DNA of 64,000 nt from Streptomyces violaceusniger Tu 4113 (GTDB taxonomy: Bacteria > Actinomycetota > Actinomycetes > Streptomycetales > Streptomycetaceae): the NCBI RefSeq assembly GCF_000147815.2, contig NC_015957.1:5084001-5148000 (forward strand), written 5' to 3'. The position numbers were made by a program, and so were the translations under genes. The notes beneath the pieces were generated by a model. The model worked only from the letters and a program-made list of their open reading frames with translations, made no database searches and was not told where the DNA came from. Position 1 is the stretch's first letter. Every line of letters begins with the position of its first letter. Shown here one piece after another: positions 28,106 through 36,208 of the stretch.

Positions 28106-28287
28106 TGCACGCCGAGCTCCTCAAGGCCATCGCCCCGGAGTGGGCGTCCTTGCTCGCGCTGCCCTCCAACCGGCGCGGCCAGGACCTGTACGCCCGGCTC
28201 GGCTAGGAGTATGCCGGCCCCTACCGCAACACCGCCGACGGCCCCGAGTTCGGCCTGCTCCTCCTCAAGGTCGAGGACGCAGCCTGA
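28106..28287 (+). pseudogene. GNAT acetyltransferase, C-terminal remnant
   Basis: About 60 codons on the plus strand read LLHAELLKAIAPEWASLLALPSNRRGQDLYARLG, then an in-frame TAG, then EYAGPYRNTADGPEFGLLLLKVEDAA and a stop. LYARLG*EYAG is the familiar end of a GNAT acetyltransferase with the expected Tyr or Phe replaced by a stop. The 5' part is missing, cut at the junction with the decayed transposase. Confidence 0.6.
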
Positions 28288-29346
28288 CCCCCTCCAGTAC
28301 CGATGTTCACGAGAGGCGCTTCACCGCGGGCCGGGCGGCCCCTGCCGGTCCAGCTCCTCCTGGAGCCAGTCAGGCAGCTCAGCGCGGTCGGCCGGAGGGC
28401 TGGGGCTTGCAGTGTGCTGCGCGGAGAGCTCCCGCCCGGCACGGGGAGCTGGGTGGGAGCGGTACCGTCCCCTCCAGCCGTTCTTCAGCACAAGGGGACA
28501 GCGTTGCCTTCCAGGGAGGTCACCGGGCCCAATGAGCACACCGCCCTTCTGCGCACGCTCATCCAGTAATCGGCCGGTTCCAGTGGTGCCGGTGCCTTTC
28601 AGGCCTGACGGTCAGTGGAGGCACTCCCACTCGACGATCATCGCGCGCAGGTCGGCGCGATCGGTCCGTACCGGAAGGCTCGTGCCCGGCCGGACCTCGG
28701 CGGCGTGGTTGAACGGCACGCGCACGTGCCGGGTGACCCAAACTGGACTCTCTGCATGGCTCCTACTCGACCCCGAAGAGCCCCGTGAGTTCAGCGAAAC
28801 TGAAGCCTGTTCAGCGGGAACTCGCGGGTCGGTCCGTGTGCATCAGCTGGGAGTGTCGGCCGGTTCGGTGGGAACGCGGGAGTTCATAGCTGCGAGGTGG
28901 CGGCCTTCCACGTGAACTGCGAGTGCTCGTGCCGCGGCTTCCTGGCCGACATCGCTGGCGGTCGCATAGAAGTTGAGGCCGAGCTCCTCCAGCGCTTCGG
29001 GAGCAACTCGTGCAGGGTCGTAGCCTGCTTCGGCGCAATGATCGAGCCAACTTTGCGATGTGATGGCGCATTTGTGGCTACATGCTGCTCACAGCCCCAT
29101 AAACCTGACACCGCTGTGACCTGCGAGATCGCCAAAAGCCTGCGAAGAAAGTTACAGGAACCAGCGAGGGATTCACTGGAACCCGCGACATTTTCGCAGG
29201 TGAGAGGCGTATTGAGGATTTCTCTCGCTGCCGGAAAGCAGCTAGAGCCGGGCTCGTCGCCTTCGTCGGATGGATCGACGGGACACCCGAAAACACGGCC
29301 GGGTGTCCTGCGGATCTCTTCGCCGTGCAGCAGGAGGTGGCACGCG
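28288..29346. other. Stretch with no supported gene
   Basis: About 1 kb between the GNAT remnant and a small gene at 29347. A short minus-strand segment ending ELPDWLQEELDRQG near 28325-28380 looks protein-like but has no plausible start. The rest shows lower GC around 29.0-29.25 kb and no family-like sequence on either strand. Confidence 0.4.
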
Positions 29347-29493
29347 ATGCCTGAGAGTCAGCAGTCGGCCCGGGAGCCCGAGTCGGAAAGCGCAGATCAG
29401 GCGGAGCGTCGCAAGAACCGGCGCCACGAGCTGTGGCTCAAGGTGCTGGACGTGGCGGGGAAGGTTGCAGGCAAGGCCCTCGACCAGCGGTAA
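29347..29493 (+). CDS. Small charged protein, 48 residues
   Basis: An ATG preceded by a near-perfect AGGAGG ribosome site (eight bases upstream) opens a 48-residue protein starting MPESQQSAREPE. It has an acidic N-terminal half and a basic C-terminal helix ERRKNRRHELWLKVLDVAGKVAGKALDQR that could be amphipathic and bind membrane or nucleic acid. The frame is open far upstream, but that part looks random. A strong hairpin 18 bases after the stop supports a short independent transcript. I do not recognise the family. Confidence 0.55.
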   Translation: MPESQQSAREPESESADQAERRKNRRHELWLKVLDVAGKVAGKALDQR

Positions 29494-29505
29494 CCCCCGG
29501 ACATG

Positions 29506-30669
29506 TCAAAGGCCCGGAGGAAGCCGGGCCCTGACCATGCGATGCACGCAATGAGTGGGTTCGTCCCGAGTTCTCTGGTTTGCAGACCAGAGGACAGCGT
29601 ACTGATATTGCCCCACCTTGATCCTGCTGGTGGGGTTGCGAAAGATCAGCCCGGCCCGCTTGGCCCAGGCGAACAGCGAACGCAGGGCGACGAGTTGATC
29701 GTGGCGCTGGCGCCCGTGCAGCGTCTGGGCGTGGGCGAGGACGTCGTCGCGGGTCACCTCTCGCAGGTGGTCGTAGCGGTTCGACCACTCCAGCAAGGCT
29801 GGTCGGACCCGGTTGAGGTGGAGCCAGACCGTGCCTGATTGCCGCGGGAGGCTGCGGGGACCGCCATCGCGTAGGACTCGGGTCCACCGCTCGGCCTCCG
29901 AGCGGATGCCGGGTGCGAGGCCCTCCAGTCTCTCGGCGAGCCAGCGTTCGAAGGAGGGTTCGCTGTCGTCCTCGAAGATCCCCATCTCCTCCAGGACTGT
30001 GACTGTGTGGAGGACGGGAAGATCGCGGGTCCGGAGCAGGGCGAAGATCTCGCTGTGTCGGATGACGTCGCCCTCGACGTACCCGGTGAGGACGAGGGCC
30101 AGGCCGCGGTTGACGGCGAAGCGGATGTCGCGTCCCCAGCCCCGGGCCTCGGCAAGCTGGTGAGCGAGGTACTTCGCCCAGGCCAGCCAGGGGCTGACCA
30201 GGTCGGCGACGGCCGGGTCGAGTCGGCTGTAGTCCCGCGGGATCTGCTCGAACAGCGGCAGCTGCCTCCAGCCAGGATTCGGCCTCCAGGCCGGTGCGGG
30301 CGGCGGCTTGCACGAGGCACCCCACCGTCCTCCGTGCGGCCGAGGGGTGGGTACCGATCCGTGGCGGTGGTGCATGCCCATGAAAAACAGCTGGTGGTGC
30401 CGGACGGCGCCGAGCCGGTCCCTCACGTCCGCCTCGTCTGCTTGTTGGCCGGCGACGGCCTTGGCACTGAAGCGGGCCTGGCACCAGCACAGACGGCAGT
30501 AGTCCCACTTCAGCGGTTGGACACGGCGGCAGCCGACGCAGGCGGCTGTCTTGTGGCTGCGGCCGAACATGTAGCAGGCAGGGCAGAGGCGTCCGCTGAA
30601 GTTCCCCCAGGCCAGACAGCTGCCGCAGGAGTCGGTGGGCTTGCGATGGCCCTTCGGATACCGGCTCAT
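29506..30669 (-). pseudogene. Zinc-ribbon site-specific integrase, C-terminally truncated
   Basis: The reading frame gives 387 residues of a large integrase-like family. The N-terminus has treble-clef zinc ribbons: CGSCLAWGNFSGRLCPACYM, CVGCRRVQPLKWDYCRLCWCQ. The core-binding-like segment is LEWSNRYDHLREVTRDDVLAHAQTLHGRQRHDQLVALRSLFAWAKRAGLIFRNP. Right after TSRIKVGQ the sequence becomes random and ends, so the tyrosine-recombinase-like catalytic half is missing. A second, longer copy at 49.9-53.3 kb keeps counterparts of the lost part. Its start overlaps the XRE stop (ATGA), making it the third gene of a tightly coupled trio. Confidence 0.75.
29511..29530 (+). terminator. Hairpin GGCCCGG-N6-CCGGGCC
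   Basis: A perfect seven-base-pair GC stem with a six-base loop lies 18 bases after the stop of the small gene. There is no U-tract, as is common for actinobacterial terminators. It also overlaps the 3' end of the convergent integrase gene and may serve both directions. Confidence 0.5.
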
Positions 30670-30995
30670 GCTGGCGGCAGCGACCGGCCGTCGCGGCGCT
30701 TGGGGACCACCGCCGGGGCGACGGTTCTGGAGCCGACCGCGGCTTGGCCGACATCCTCTCGCCCGGGGCGGTTGACCTTCTCCGGCTCGGGAATCAGCAG
30801 GTCACCGATCTCGCAGCCGAGCACGACGCAGATGACATCCAGGTCCTCCAGCTTGAGGGAGACCGGCTGACCGGACCACAGCCCGGACATCTTCCCCGCC
30901 GAGATCACCAACCCGTGTTCGGCCAGGCTTCGTTGGAGCTCGGACGCCTTCCAGATACCCTTGTTCGCGGCGGTCAGCCGCAGGTTCCACCTCAT
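30666..30995 (-). CDS. XRE/Cro-type helix-turn-helix protein of the integrase trio
   Basis: A 109-residue DNA-binding protein starting MRWNLRLTAANKGIWKASELQRSLAEHGLVIS. The helix-turn-helix lies at about residues 16-62 with KMSGLWSGQPVSLKLEDLDVICVVLGCEIGDLLIPEP, the Cro/C1-like ending. It overlaps both neighbours by four bases, so all three proteins are probably made together. It may regulate the recombinases or guide them to a site. A related XRE gene with the same partner lies at 49.6 kb. Confidence 0.8.
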   Translation of the reverse strand: MRWNLRLTAANKGIWKASELQRSLAEHGLVISAGKMSGLWSGQPVSLKLEDLDVICVVLGCEIGDLLIPEPEKVNRPGREDVGQAAVGSRTVAPAVVPKRRDGRSLPPA

Positions 30996-32071
30996 CGGAC
31001 CAGCCCTTCCAGCCGCTTCGCGGCCCGCTCGGTCCCGGCGACCCAGGCGTCCTCGACCCGGGTCTGCTGGACGTGGACGTATCGCATCGTCGTGGCGATC
31101 CAGGAATGTCCCAGAACCTCCTGAATTGCGAGCAGGTCCAGCCCGTTCGCATAGAGCTGGGATGCACAGAAATGCCGCAGGACGTGCGGCGTCAGCTTCT
31201 CGCCCCAGCCCGGCAGATGCGCCTTGGCCGCCCCCTTGAGCCCGCCGCGCAGGGCGTCGTCGCCCACCCGGCGCGAGGAGCCGTCGGCGCATCTGCGCTC
31301 GGAGGGGAACAGCGGGGCGCCGGGGCGGGTGTGGTCGTCGTCGAACTGGCCCCACACGTCCTCGATGAACCATCGCAGCGTGCGGTCGGCGCCGTTGATC
31401 AGCGGCACCATGCGCTCGCGCGGCCCAGATCCGCGGGCGCCCTTGCCGTGGCGGACGTGGAGCTTGCCGAAGCGGCCCAGGTCCCACTTAATGTCGGCCA
31501 AGTCGAGCTTGCACGCTTCGCTCACCCGCAGGCCGACCTGTGACATCAGCTTCGAGGCCGTGTAGTTCCGGGCGGTCGGGGCGAACTTGCGGCAGGTGGC
31601 CAGCTCGCCGCCCCAGCCGGTGAACAGTGTCTCGACCTCCGGCTCGCTCGGAGGGATCCGCAGCTGGGCGTCCTTGGCGCCTCGCGGCCGGTTCATCTCG
31701 TCGATCGGGCACTCGACTACCCGGCCGGTCATCCGGTGGATTTCGACCTTGTGCCGCAGCTCCAGGAACATGAAGTACGTGCTCAGTGCCTGTGACCGGC
31801 CCAGCCGAGTGCCGCTGGGCGAGTGCCGCAGCACCTTCCCGAAGTACGCGTCCGCGTCGGCAGGCTCCATGTCCCACAGGGGCCGGCCGAACCAGGTCCT
31901 GATCTGGTCCAGGTGCCCGACGTCCCCGCGGATCGTGCCGTCCGCCAGGCCGGCCGAGGCCCGCGCGAGGACGAACCCGGACAGCACGTCGGTCTCGAAC
32001 CGCTCCAGTTCCTCCGCCGTCGCGGGCGCCCAGCGCTCACGCAGGTCCCGTACGACTGCCAGCGCCGCCAA
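30992..32071 (-). CDS. Tyrosine recombinase (phage-type integrase)
   Basis: A 359-residue tyrosine recombinase with all catalytic residues visible: Arg182 in GLRVSEACKLDLADI, Lys210 in RHGKGARGS, His296 and Arg299 in PHVLRHFCASQL, His322 in GHSWIATTMR and the nucleophile Tyr331. A SAM-like core-binding domain occupies the first 115 or so residues. It is the first gene of a leftward three-gene unit (recombinase, XRE, zinc-ribbon integrase), each overlapping by ATGA. No adjacent tRNA or obvious attachment site is seen. It appears intact, although its third partner is truncated. Confidence 0.9.
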   Translation of the reverse strand: MAALAVVRDLRERWAPATAEELERFETDVLSGFVLARASAGLADGTIRGDVGHLDQIRTWFGRPLWDMEPADADAYFGKVLRHSPSGTRLGRSQALSTYFMFLELRHKVEIHRMTGRVVECPIDEMNRPRGAKDAQLRIPPSEPEVETLFTGWGGELATCRKFAPTARNYTASKLMSQVGLRVSEACKLDLADIKWDLGRFGKLHVRHGKGARGSGPRERMVPLINGADRTLRWFIEDVWGQFDDDHTRPGAPLFPSERRCADGSSRRVGDDALRGGLKGAAKAHLPGWGEKLTPHVLRHFCASQLYANGLDLLAIQEVLGHSWIATTMRYVHVQQTRVEDAWVAGTERAAKRLEGLVR

Positions 32072-32529
32072 CCCGAGCCTCCTCGCCTTCGGCCCGACTG
32101 CGGAGGTCGGACACGGTGAGAACGCTTCAAGAATCCCGAAGTTACGTCACAAGACCACAGAGCACACGAAGGAGGAAGAACCCCCTGGCCACAGGGGCAA
32201 GGACTCAGCGGGGCTCAGGGGAACTCCCGGGATGTCGCACACCATGAGGTCGGCCCGGGTCCCGCTGGCCGCCGCGCACGCGACGACGGGGCTGCACACG
32301 CTGCTCGGCGTGATCTCCGCCAGCCAGGACGCGGTCGCTACCGGAGACGTGGACACGCTGGCGGCGCAGGCGGGGCAGCTGGAGGCGGCCCGGGAGCCGT
32401 TGCAGAACGCGATGAACCCCCCTCCTGCCCCCGGGACAGCGCCGGCGGCGGTGTGGACGGCGTGGCCAGCCATGACACGAGTTGGTCGATCGCTATGCTC
32501 GGCTTGGTATGAACGGGGTGGGGGTAGGA

Positions 32530-32913
32530 ATGGCTTCCGATGTAGAGCTGACGATCACGACGGGCACGGCGAAGTTCGCTCTGGAGGACCAGCGCTGGTT
32601 AGATCAAGTAGCGACACTGCACGCCGCCCTGCGCGGGGAGGCCGGGACAATATCCCGGCGAGGTGTCCCGGAGCCAGGCGCGAAGGGTGCTGTGGAGGCC
32701 GTGATCCTCGCCCTGGGCTCGTCCGGCGCGTTGACCGCTGCGGTGGCGTGCTTCCGGACCTGGCTGGCGCGGGACAAGACACGGGCCCTGACGGTGACGT
32801 GGACCGATGACCAGGGCGCCGAGCAGACGCTGACGGTCACCGGCAACAACGTCGATCAAGCATCATTCCAGGCCCTGGCGGAGGGCGTCGGCAGGCGTCT
32901 CGGAGCCGACTGA
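32530..32913 (+). CDS. Effector-associated constant component EACC1-like protein
   Basis: A 127-residue protein that fits the EACC1 pattern: an N-terminal strand VELTITTG, LHAALRGEAGTISRRG, a hydrophobic glycine-containing helix region AVEAVILALGSSGALTAAVACFRTWLARDKTRALTVTW, then a C-terminal beta segment AEQTLTVTGNNVDQASFQALAEGV. EACC1 proteins are described as constant partners of variable effectors in bacterial conflict systems. The ATG at 32530 has a purine-rich leader; an ATG at 32509 is an alternative. Its stop overlaps the caspase gene start (TGATG), so the two are translated together. Confidence 0.8.
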   Translation: MASDVELTITTGTAKFALEDQRWLDQVATLHAALRGEAGTISRRGVPEPGAKGAVEAVILALGSSGALTAAVACFRTWLARDKTRALTVTWTDDQGAEQTLTVTGNNVDQASFQALAEGVGRRLGAD

Positions 32914-34352
32914 TGCCGGCCGACCCGCACTACCGCGCGTTGCTGATCGGAAACGCTACTTTCCCTCGCGACCCCCATGCGCTGCTGACTCTGCGCGGAC
33001 CGTTGGTCGACATCGAGAAACTCGGACAAGCACTGACCGATGACAAGGTCGGGCTGTTCCCTCCTGACAACGTCCTGTCCCTGCCGGACAAGGGAGTTCA
33101 GGAACTGCGGGAAGAGCTAGACCAATTCTTCACCACTGCAGGGCGCGAGGACGTGCTGCTGCTGTATTACAGCGGCCACGGCCAGCTCGATGAACACGGG
33201 CGCCTGTACCTGTGCGCCGGCGACACCACGCCGGACCGGCTCCGCGCCACGACGCTGAGCGCCGCGGAGATCAACAACATGATCGACAGCTCAGCCGCCG
33301 CGACCACTATCATCGTGCTCGACTGCTGCCACAGCGGCACGTTCAAGACAGGCGCCAGCCTGGCCTCTCCGGTGGCAGGCAAGGGCCGGTACGTCCTGGC
33401 CAGCAACAGGGCCACGCAGCTCGCACGCGATGCCGAAGTAGAGGGGCAGCCCAGCCCATTCACCGGAATGCTCGTGCACGGCCTGCGGCACGCCCAGTCC
33501 ACCAGCTACCTCACGGTCCGTGAGCTCTACGACCAGGTGCACCACTGGATGACCAAGAGCACCCCCCTGCCCCCACAGCTGAGCTTCGCCGGGGAGGGCG
33601 ACGTCGCCATCGCCCGCCGAAAGAAGAACCGTCCTCGGCCAAGACCCGCGATCCCCCCAGCGCCTGACCTCCTGCGCGCCCCCCTTGCCGGCATCAGGAA
33701 GAAGCCGACTGCCGAACCCGCCACCCAGACGCCCTCCCCGCGTCACCTCGAATCCGACCCGCCGCCGACCACGCGCGGATCAGTGACACTCATCGAAGGG
33801 CGCGGAAGCACAATCTGGGAGTGGGCCGGCAACTGGGGCTATGCCGGCCCCTGGAGCATCCTGTTGCTGGTGATACCCGCGTACTACCAGTTTTTGGCGT
33901 ACCACATGGTGCCTACTGTGTGGGACTTTCTCGGCATAAAGTTTAATGGCCCGGACGAAAACCTGTCCGGGGGGATCGGGCTGCAAGCCGTACAGCTCGT
34001 TCTCTTCCTCACCCTGATATTTGGTCCCTGTACGGTCGTCCTGGGGGTCATTGGTGGACTCATAGGAGTTTTGGCGTCGCCGTTGAGGCTGCAGGTCGAT
34101 GGTGTCGCCCTCTCCAAACTCGGGCGCGGCGGGAAGGTGGTGGACCGAAGCTGGGACGACATCACCAAGGTATACGTGAAGGCCGGCACGAAGGCACTCA
34201 CCGTGCGCATCGCTCCGGGGACCAAGCAAGCAGACTTCGACAGCTGGGATATTCGCCCCGCTAACCCGCTGGCGGCGAGAGAGTTCATCCGTCTCGTCCG
34301 GTTCTATGCCTCCTCGAAGTTCGAAGACCCAAAGCCGGACAGCAGCAAGTAG
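32913..34352 (+). CDS. Membrane-anchored caspase-family (C14) peptidase
   Basis: A 479-residue protein with an N-terminal caspase-like peptidase domain (about residues 5-235). The catalytic dyad is His89 in LLYYSGHG and Cys139 in VLDCCHSG. A basic/proline-rich linker follows (236-300), then two hydrophobic segments (about 312-333 and 356-388), then a beta-rich C-terminal domain (390-460, LRLQVDGVALSKLGRGGKVVDRSWDDITKVYVKAG) resembling bacterial PH-like domains. The order suggests a cytosolic protease tethered to the membrane. With the overlapping EACC1 gene it forms a two-gene conflict module. I infer that it cleaves host or invader proteins on infection. The activating signal is unknown; no STAND NTPase is encoded nearby. 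Confidence 0.88.
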   Translation: MPADPHYRALLIGNATFPRDPHALLTLRGPLVDIEKLGQALTDDKVGLFPPDNVLSLPDKGVQELREELDQFFTTAGREDVLLLYYSGHGQLDEHGRLYLCAGDTTPDRLRATTLSAAEINNMIDSSAAATTIIVLDCCHSGTFKTGASLASPVAGKGRYVLASNRATQLARDAEVEGQPSPFTGMLVHGLRHAQSTSYLTVRELYDQVHHWMTKSTPLPPQLSFAGEGDVAIARRKKNRPRPRPAIPPAPDLLRAPLAGIRKKPTAEPATQTPSPRHLESDPPPTTRGSVTLIEGRGSTIWEWAGNWGYAGPWSILLLVIPAYYQFLAYHMVPTVWDFLGIKFNGPDENLSGGIGLQAVQLVLFLTLIFGPCTVVLGVIGGLIGVLASPLRLQVDGVALSKLGRGGKVVDRSWDDITKVYVKAGTKALTVRIAPGTKQADFDSWDIRPANPLAAREFIRLVRFYASSKFEDPKPDSSK

Positions 34353-34925
34353 GCCCCGGATTCCGCCCAGTCGTGCCGGGGCCCCTTGTGAGAATGCTCG
34401 CCGTGCCGACGCCCCGTCCCGGGGCCAGCTGTTGGAAACGCGCTCAGTGCTGCACCTGGTGACCCTCGGCGCCGAAAGCGGCGAGTACGGCAAGATTCAT
34501 ACCAACTGGGGCCTTGAGTACGGCGCCGTCACCACTGCCCAGATCATCCGCGGCTGACCCCTGCCCTCACCCGCGGCGCCCTGCCCCGATTCAGACACCC
34601 GGGGGCAGCCCTTGGGACAGCAGCAGTCCGCCCTTCAGGGTGATGCCGCGGCGATCCGGTCGGAGTATGTCGCGGTGCGCCTTGCGCCCGGCCGGGGTGG
34701 AGCTGTCGTCGGCGAGGGGATGCACTGCTCCAAAGCGGCATGGTGGAGCGCGAGCGAGGCGGTGACACGCACCGAGTAGCCCTGCCCCTGGTGCTCACCG
34801 CCGAATGCATCGCTCCTACCCCAACACCAAGATCAAGGAGTTCCGGAGGACAGGCCGATGGCCCGAACGCCGGCGGGCACCACGATGAGCCTCAGGCAAG
34901 CAGGCCCTGTGAGAGGCCGGGGTGG
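34353..34925. other. Stretch with no supported gene
   Basis: About 570 bases between the caspase gene and the IS3 left end. One plus-strand frame ends with a protein-like run (TLGAESGEYGKIHTNWGLEYG, stop near 34557), but it has no acceptable start or ribosome site and is at best the tail of a lost gene. Nothing else is recognised. Confidence 0.4.
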
Positions 34926-34994
34926 GGTGAAGCTTCCCCTGGTGACTGGACACCTGGAGACTGGAACATGAGGTTCCGGAGGAAGTAGTGCCAG

Positions 34995-35293
34995 GTGGGT
35001 AGTCAGTACTCGAAGCGGTATTCGGAGGAGTTCAAGCGGGACGCGATCGCGTTGGCCCGTTCCTCCAGCAAGACGATCACGGAGGTCGCGCGGGATCTGG
35101 GGTGAGCCCTGAGAGCCTGCGCGGCTGGGTCAAGCGTGACCGGATCGACCGTGGTGAGAGCGGGGCGGGTGAGCTGACCAGCGCCGAGCGCGAAGAGCTC
35201 AAGCAGTTGCGCAGGCAGAATGTCGAGCAGCAGAAGACGATCGAGATCCTGAAAAAAGCTGCGGCCTTCTTCGCCCAGGACAGCGACCGGTGA
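34995..35293 (+). pseudogene. IS3 transposase OrfA, frameshifted
   Basis: The first frame reads VGSQYSKRYSEEFKRDAIALARSS followed by KTITEVARDLG and a stop at 35103. The next frame continues immediately with VSPESLRGWVKRDR, then ELKQLRRQNVEQQKTIEILKKAAAFFA, the OrfA leucine zipper. The break falls in a run of four Gs where a fifth G would restore one OrfA of about 100 residues with its N-terminal helix-turn-helix. It is either a real one-base deletion or a homopolymer sequencing error. Confidence 0.8.
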
Positions 35294-36188
35294 ACGAGGT
35301 CTGCCGGTTCATCGCTGCGGAGAAGGCCACGTATCCGGTGGCCCTGCCGTGCCGTGCCGTGCCGTGTCCTGGCTGTGGCCCGCTCCTTATGCCTGGCTGG
35401 AGGCCGAGGAGGCGCGGCAGGAACGCGAGCGCGCGGATGAGGCCCTGGCCCACGAGATCACAGTGATCCACCTCGCTTCGAAGGGTGCCTACGGTGTCCC
35501 GCGCGTGCACGCCGAGCTGCGGCGACTGGGCCGGACCATCAACCGCAAGCGGGTTGAGCGGATCATGCGCGAACGCCGGATCACCGGTGTCACGCGCCGA
35601 AAACGCCGCTCGCTGACCCGCCCCGACCGGCAGGCACGGCCGGCCCCAGACCTGATCGGGCATGATTTCACCGCCACCCGGCCAGGCACCCGGCTGGTCG
35701 GGGACATCACGTACCTGCCCACCCGCGAGGGCTGGCTGTACCTGGCCTGCTGGCTGGACCTGGCTACGCGCGAGGTGGTCGGCTACGCGATGGCCGACCA
35801 CCACCGCGCCTCCCTGGTAGTCGACGCGCTGCGGACGGCCCACGGCCGGGGCGACCCATAACCCGGCCGCATCATGCACAGCGACCGCGGTAGCGAATAC
35901 ACCTCGGCTGAATTCCGGGCCGAGATAAGCAGGTTGGGACTTCGGCAAAGCACCGGCCGGACCGGCTCATGCTTTGACAACGCCGCAGCCGAGAGCTTCT
36001 GGGCCGTACTCAAGGAAGAGATCGGCATCCGGCTCTGGCCCGACCGGGCCACCGCCCGCGCCGAGGCCTTCGCCTTCATCGAGACCTTCTACAACCGGCG
36101 CCGCCTCCGCAAGCACCCTCTCTTCGGGTACCTCACACCCCACGAGACGCGACAGCGGTTCCGTAACGACCACGTACTCGCAGCGTAG
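35290..36188 (+). pseudogene. IS3 transposase OrfB (rve integrase core), frameshift plus stop
   Basis: OrfB starts at a GTG overlapping OrfA (VNEVCRFIAAEKATYPVAL), then loses its frame in a short tandem of TGCCG units near 35345-35368. The main part runs in another frame: GAYGVPRVHAELRRLGRTINRKRVERIMRER, the first catalytic Asp in TRLVGDITYLPTREGWLYLACWLDLATREVVGYAM, then an in-frame TAA at 35859-35861. It continues with the second Asp in IMHSDRGSEYTS and the Glu in NAAAESFWAVLKEE. Two independent defects make the transposase inactive. Confidence 0.85.
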
Positions 36189-36208
36189 AAGAAGAGTGTC
36201 CAGGACCA

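Noticed and set aside
28897..29346. Upstream extension of the 48-residue gene at 29347
   Set aside because: The frame is open for another 150 codons, but the sequence is not protein-like and the strong ribosome site is at the downstream ATG.
34306..34557. Short plus-strand frame ending LEYGAVTTAQIIRG
   Set aside because: The tail vaguely recalls 6-phosphogluconate dehydrogenase C-termini, but the frame starts inside the caspase gene, lacks a ribosome site, and the resemblance is too weak.
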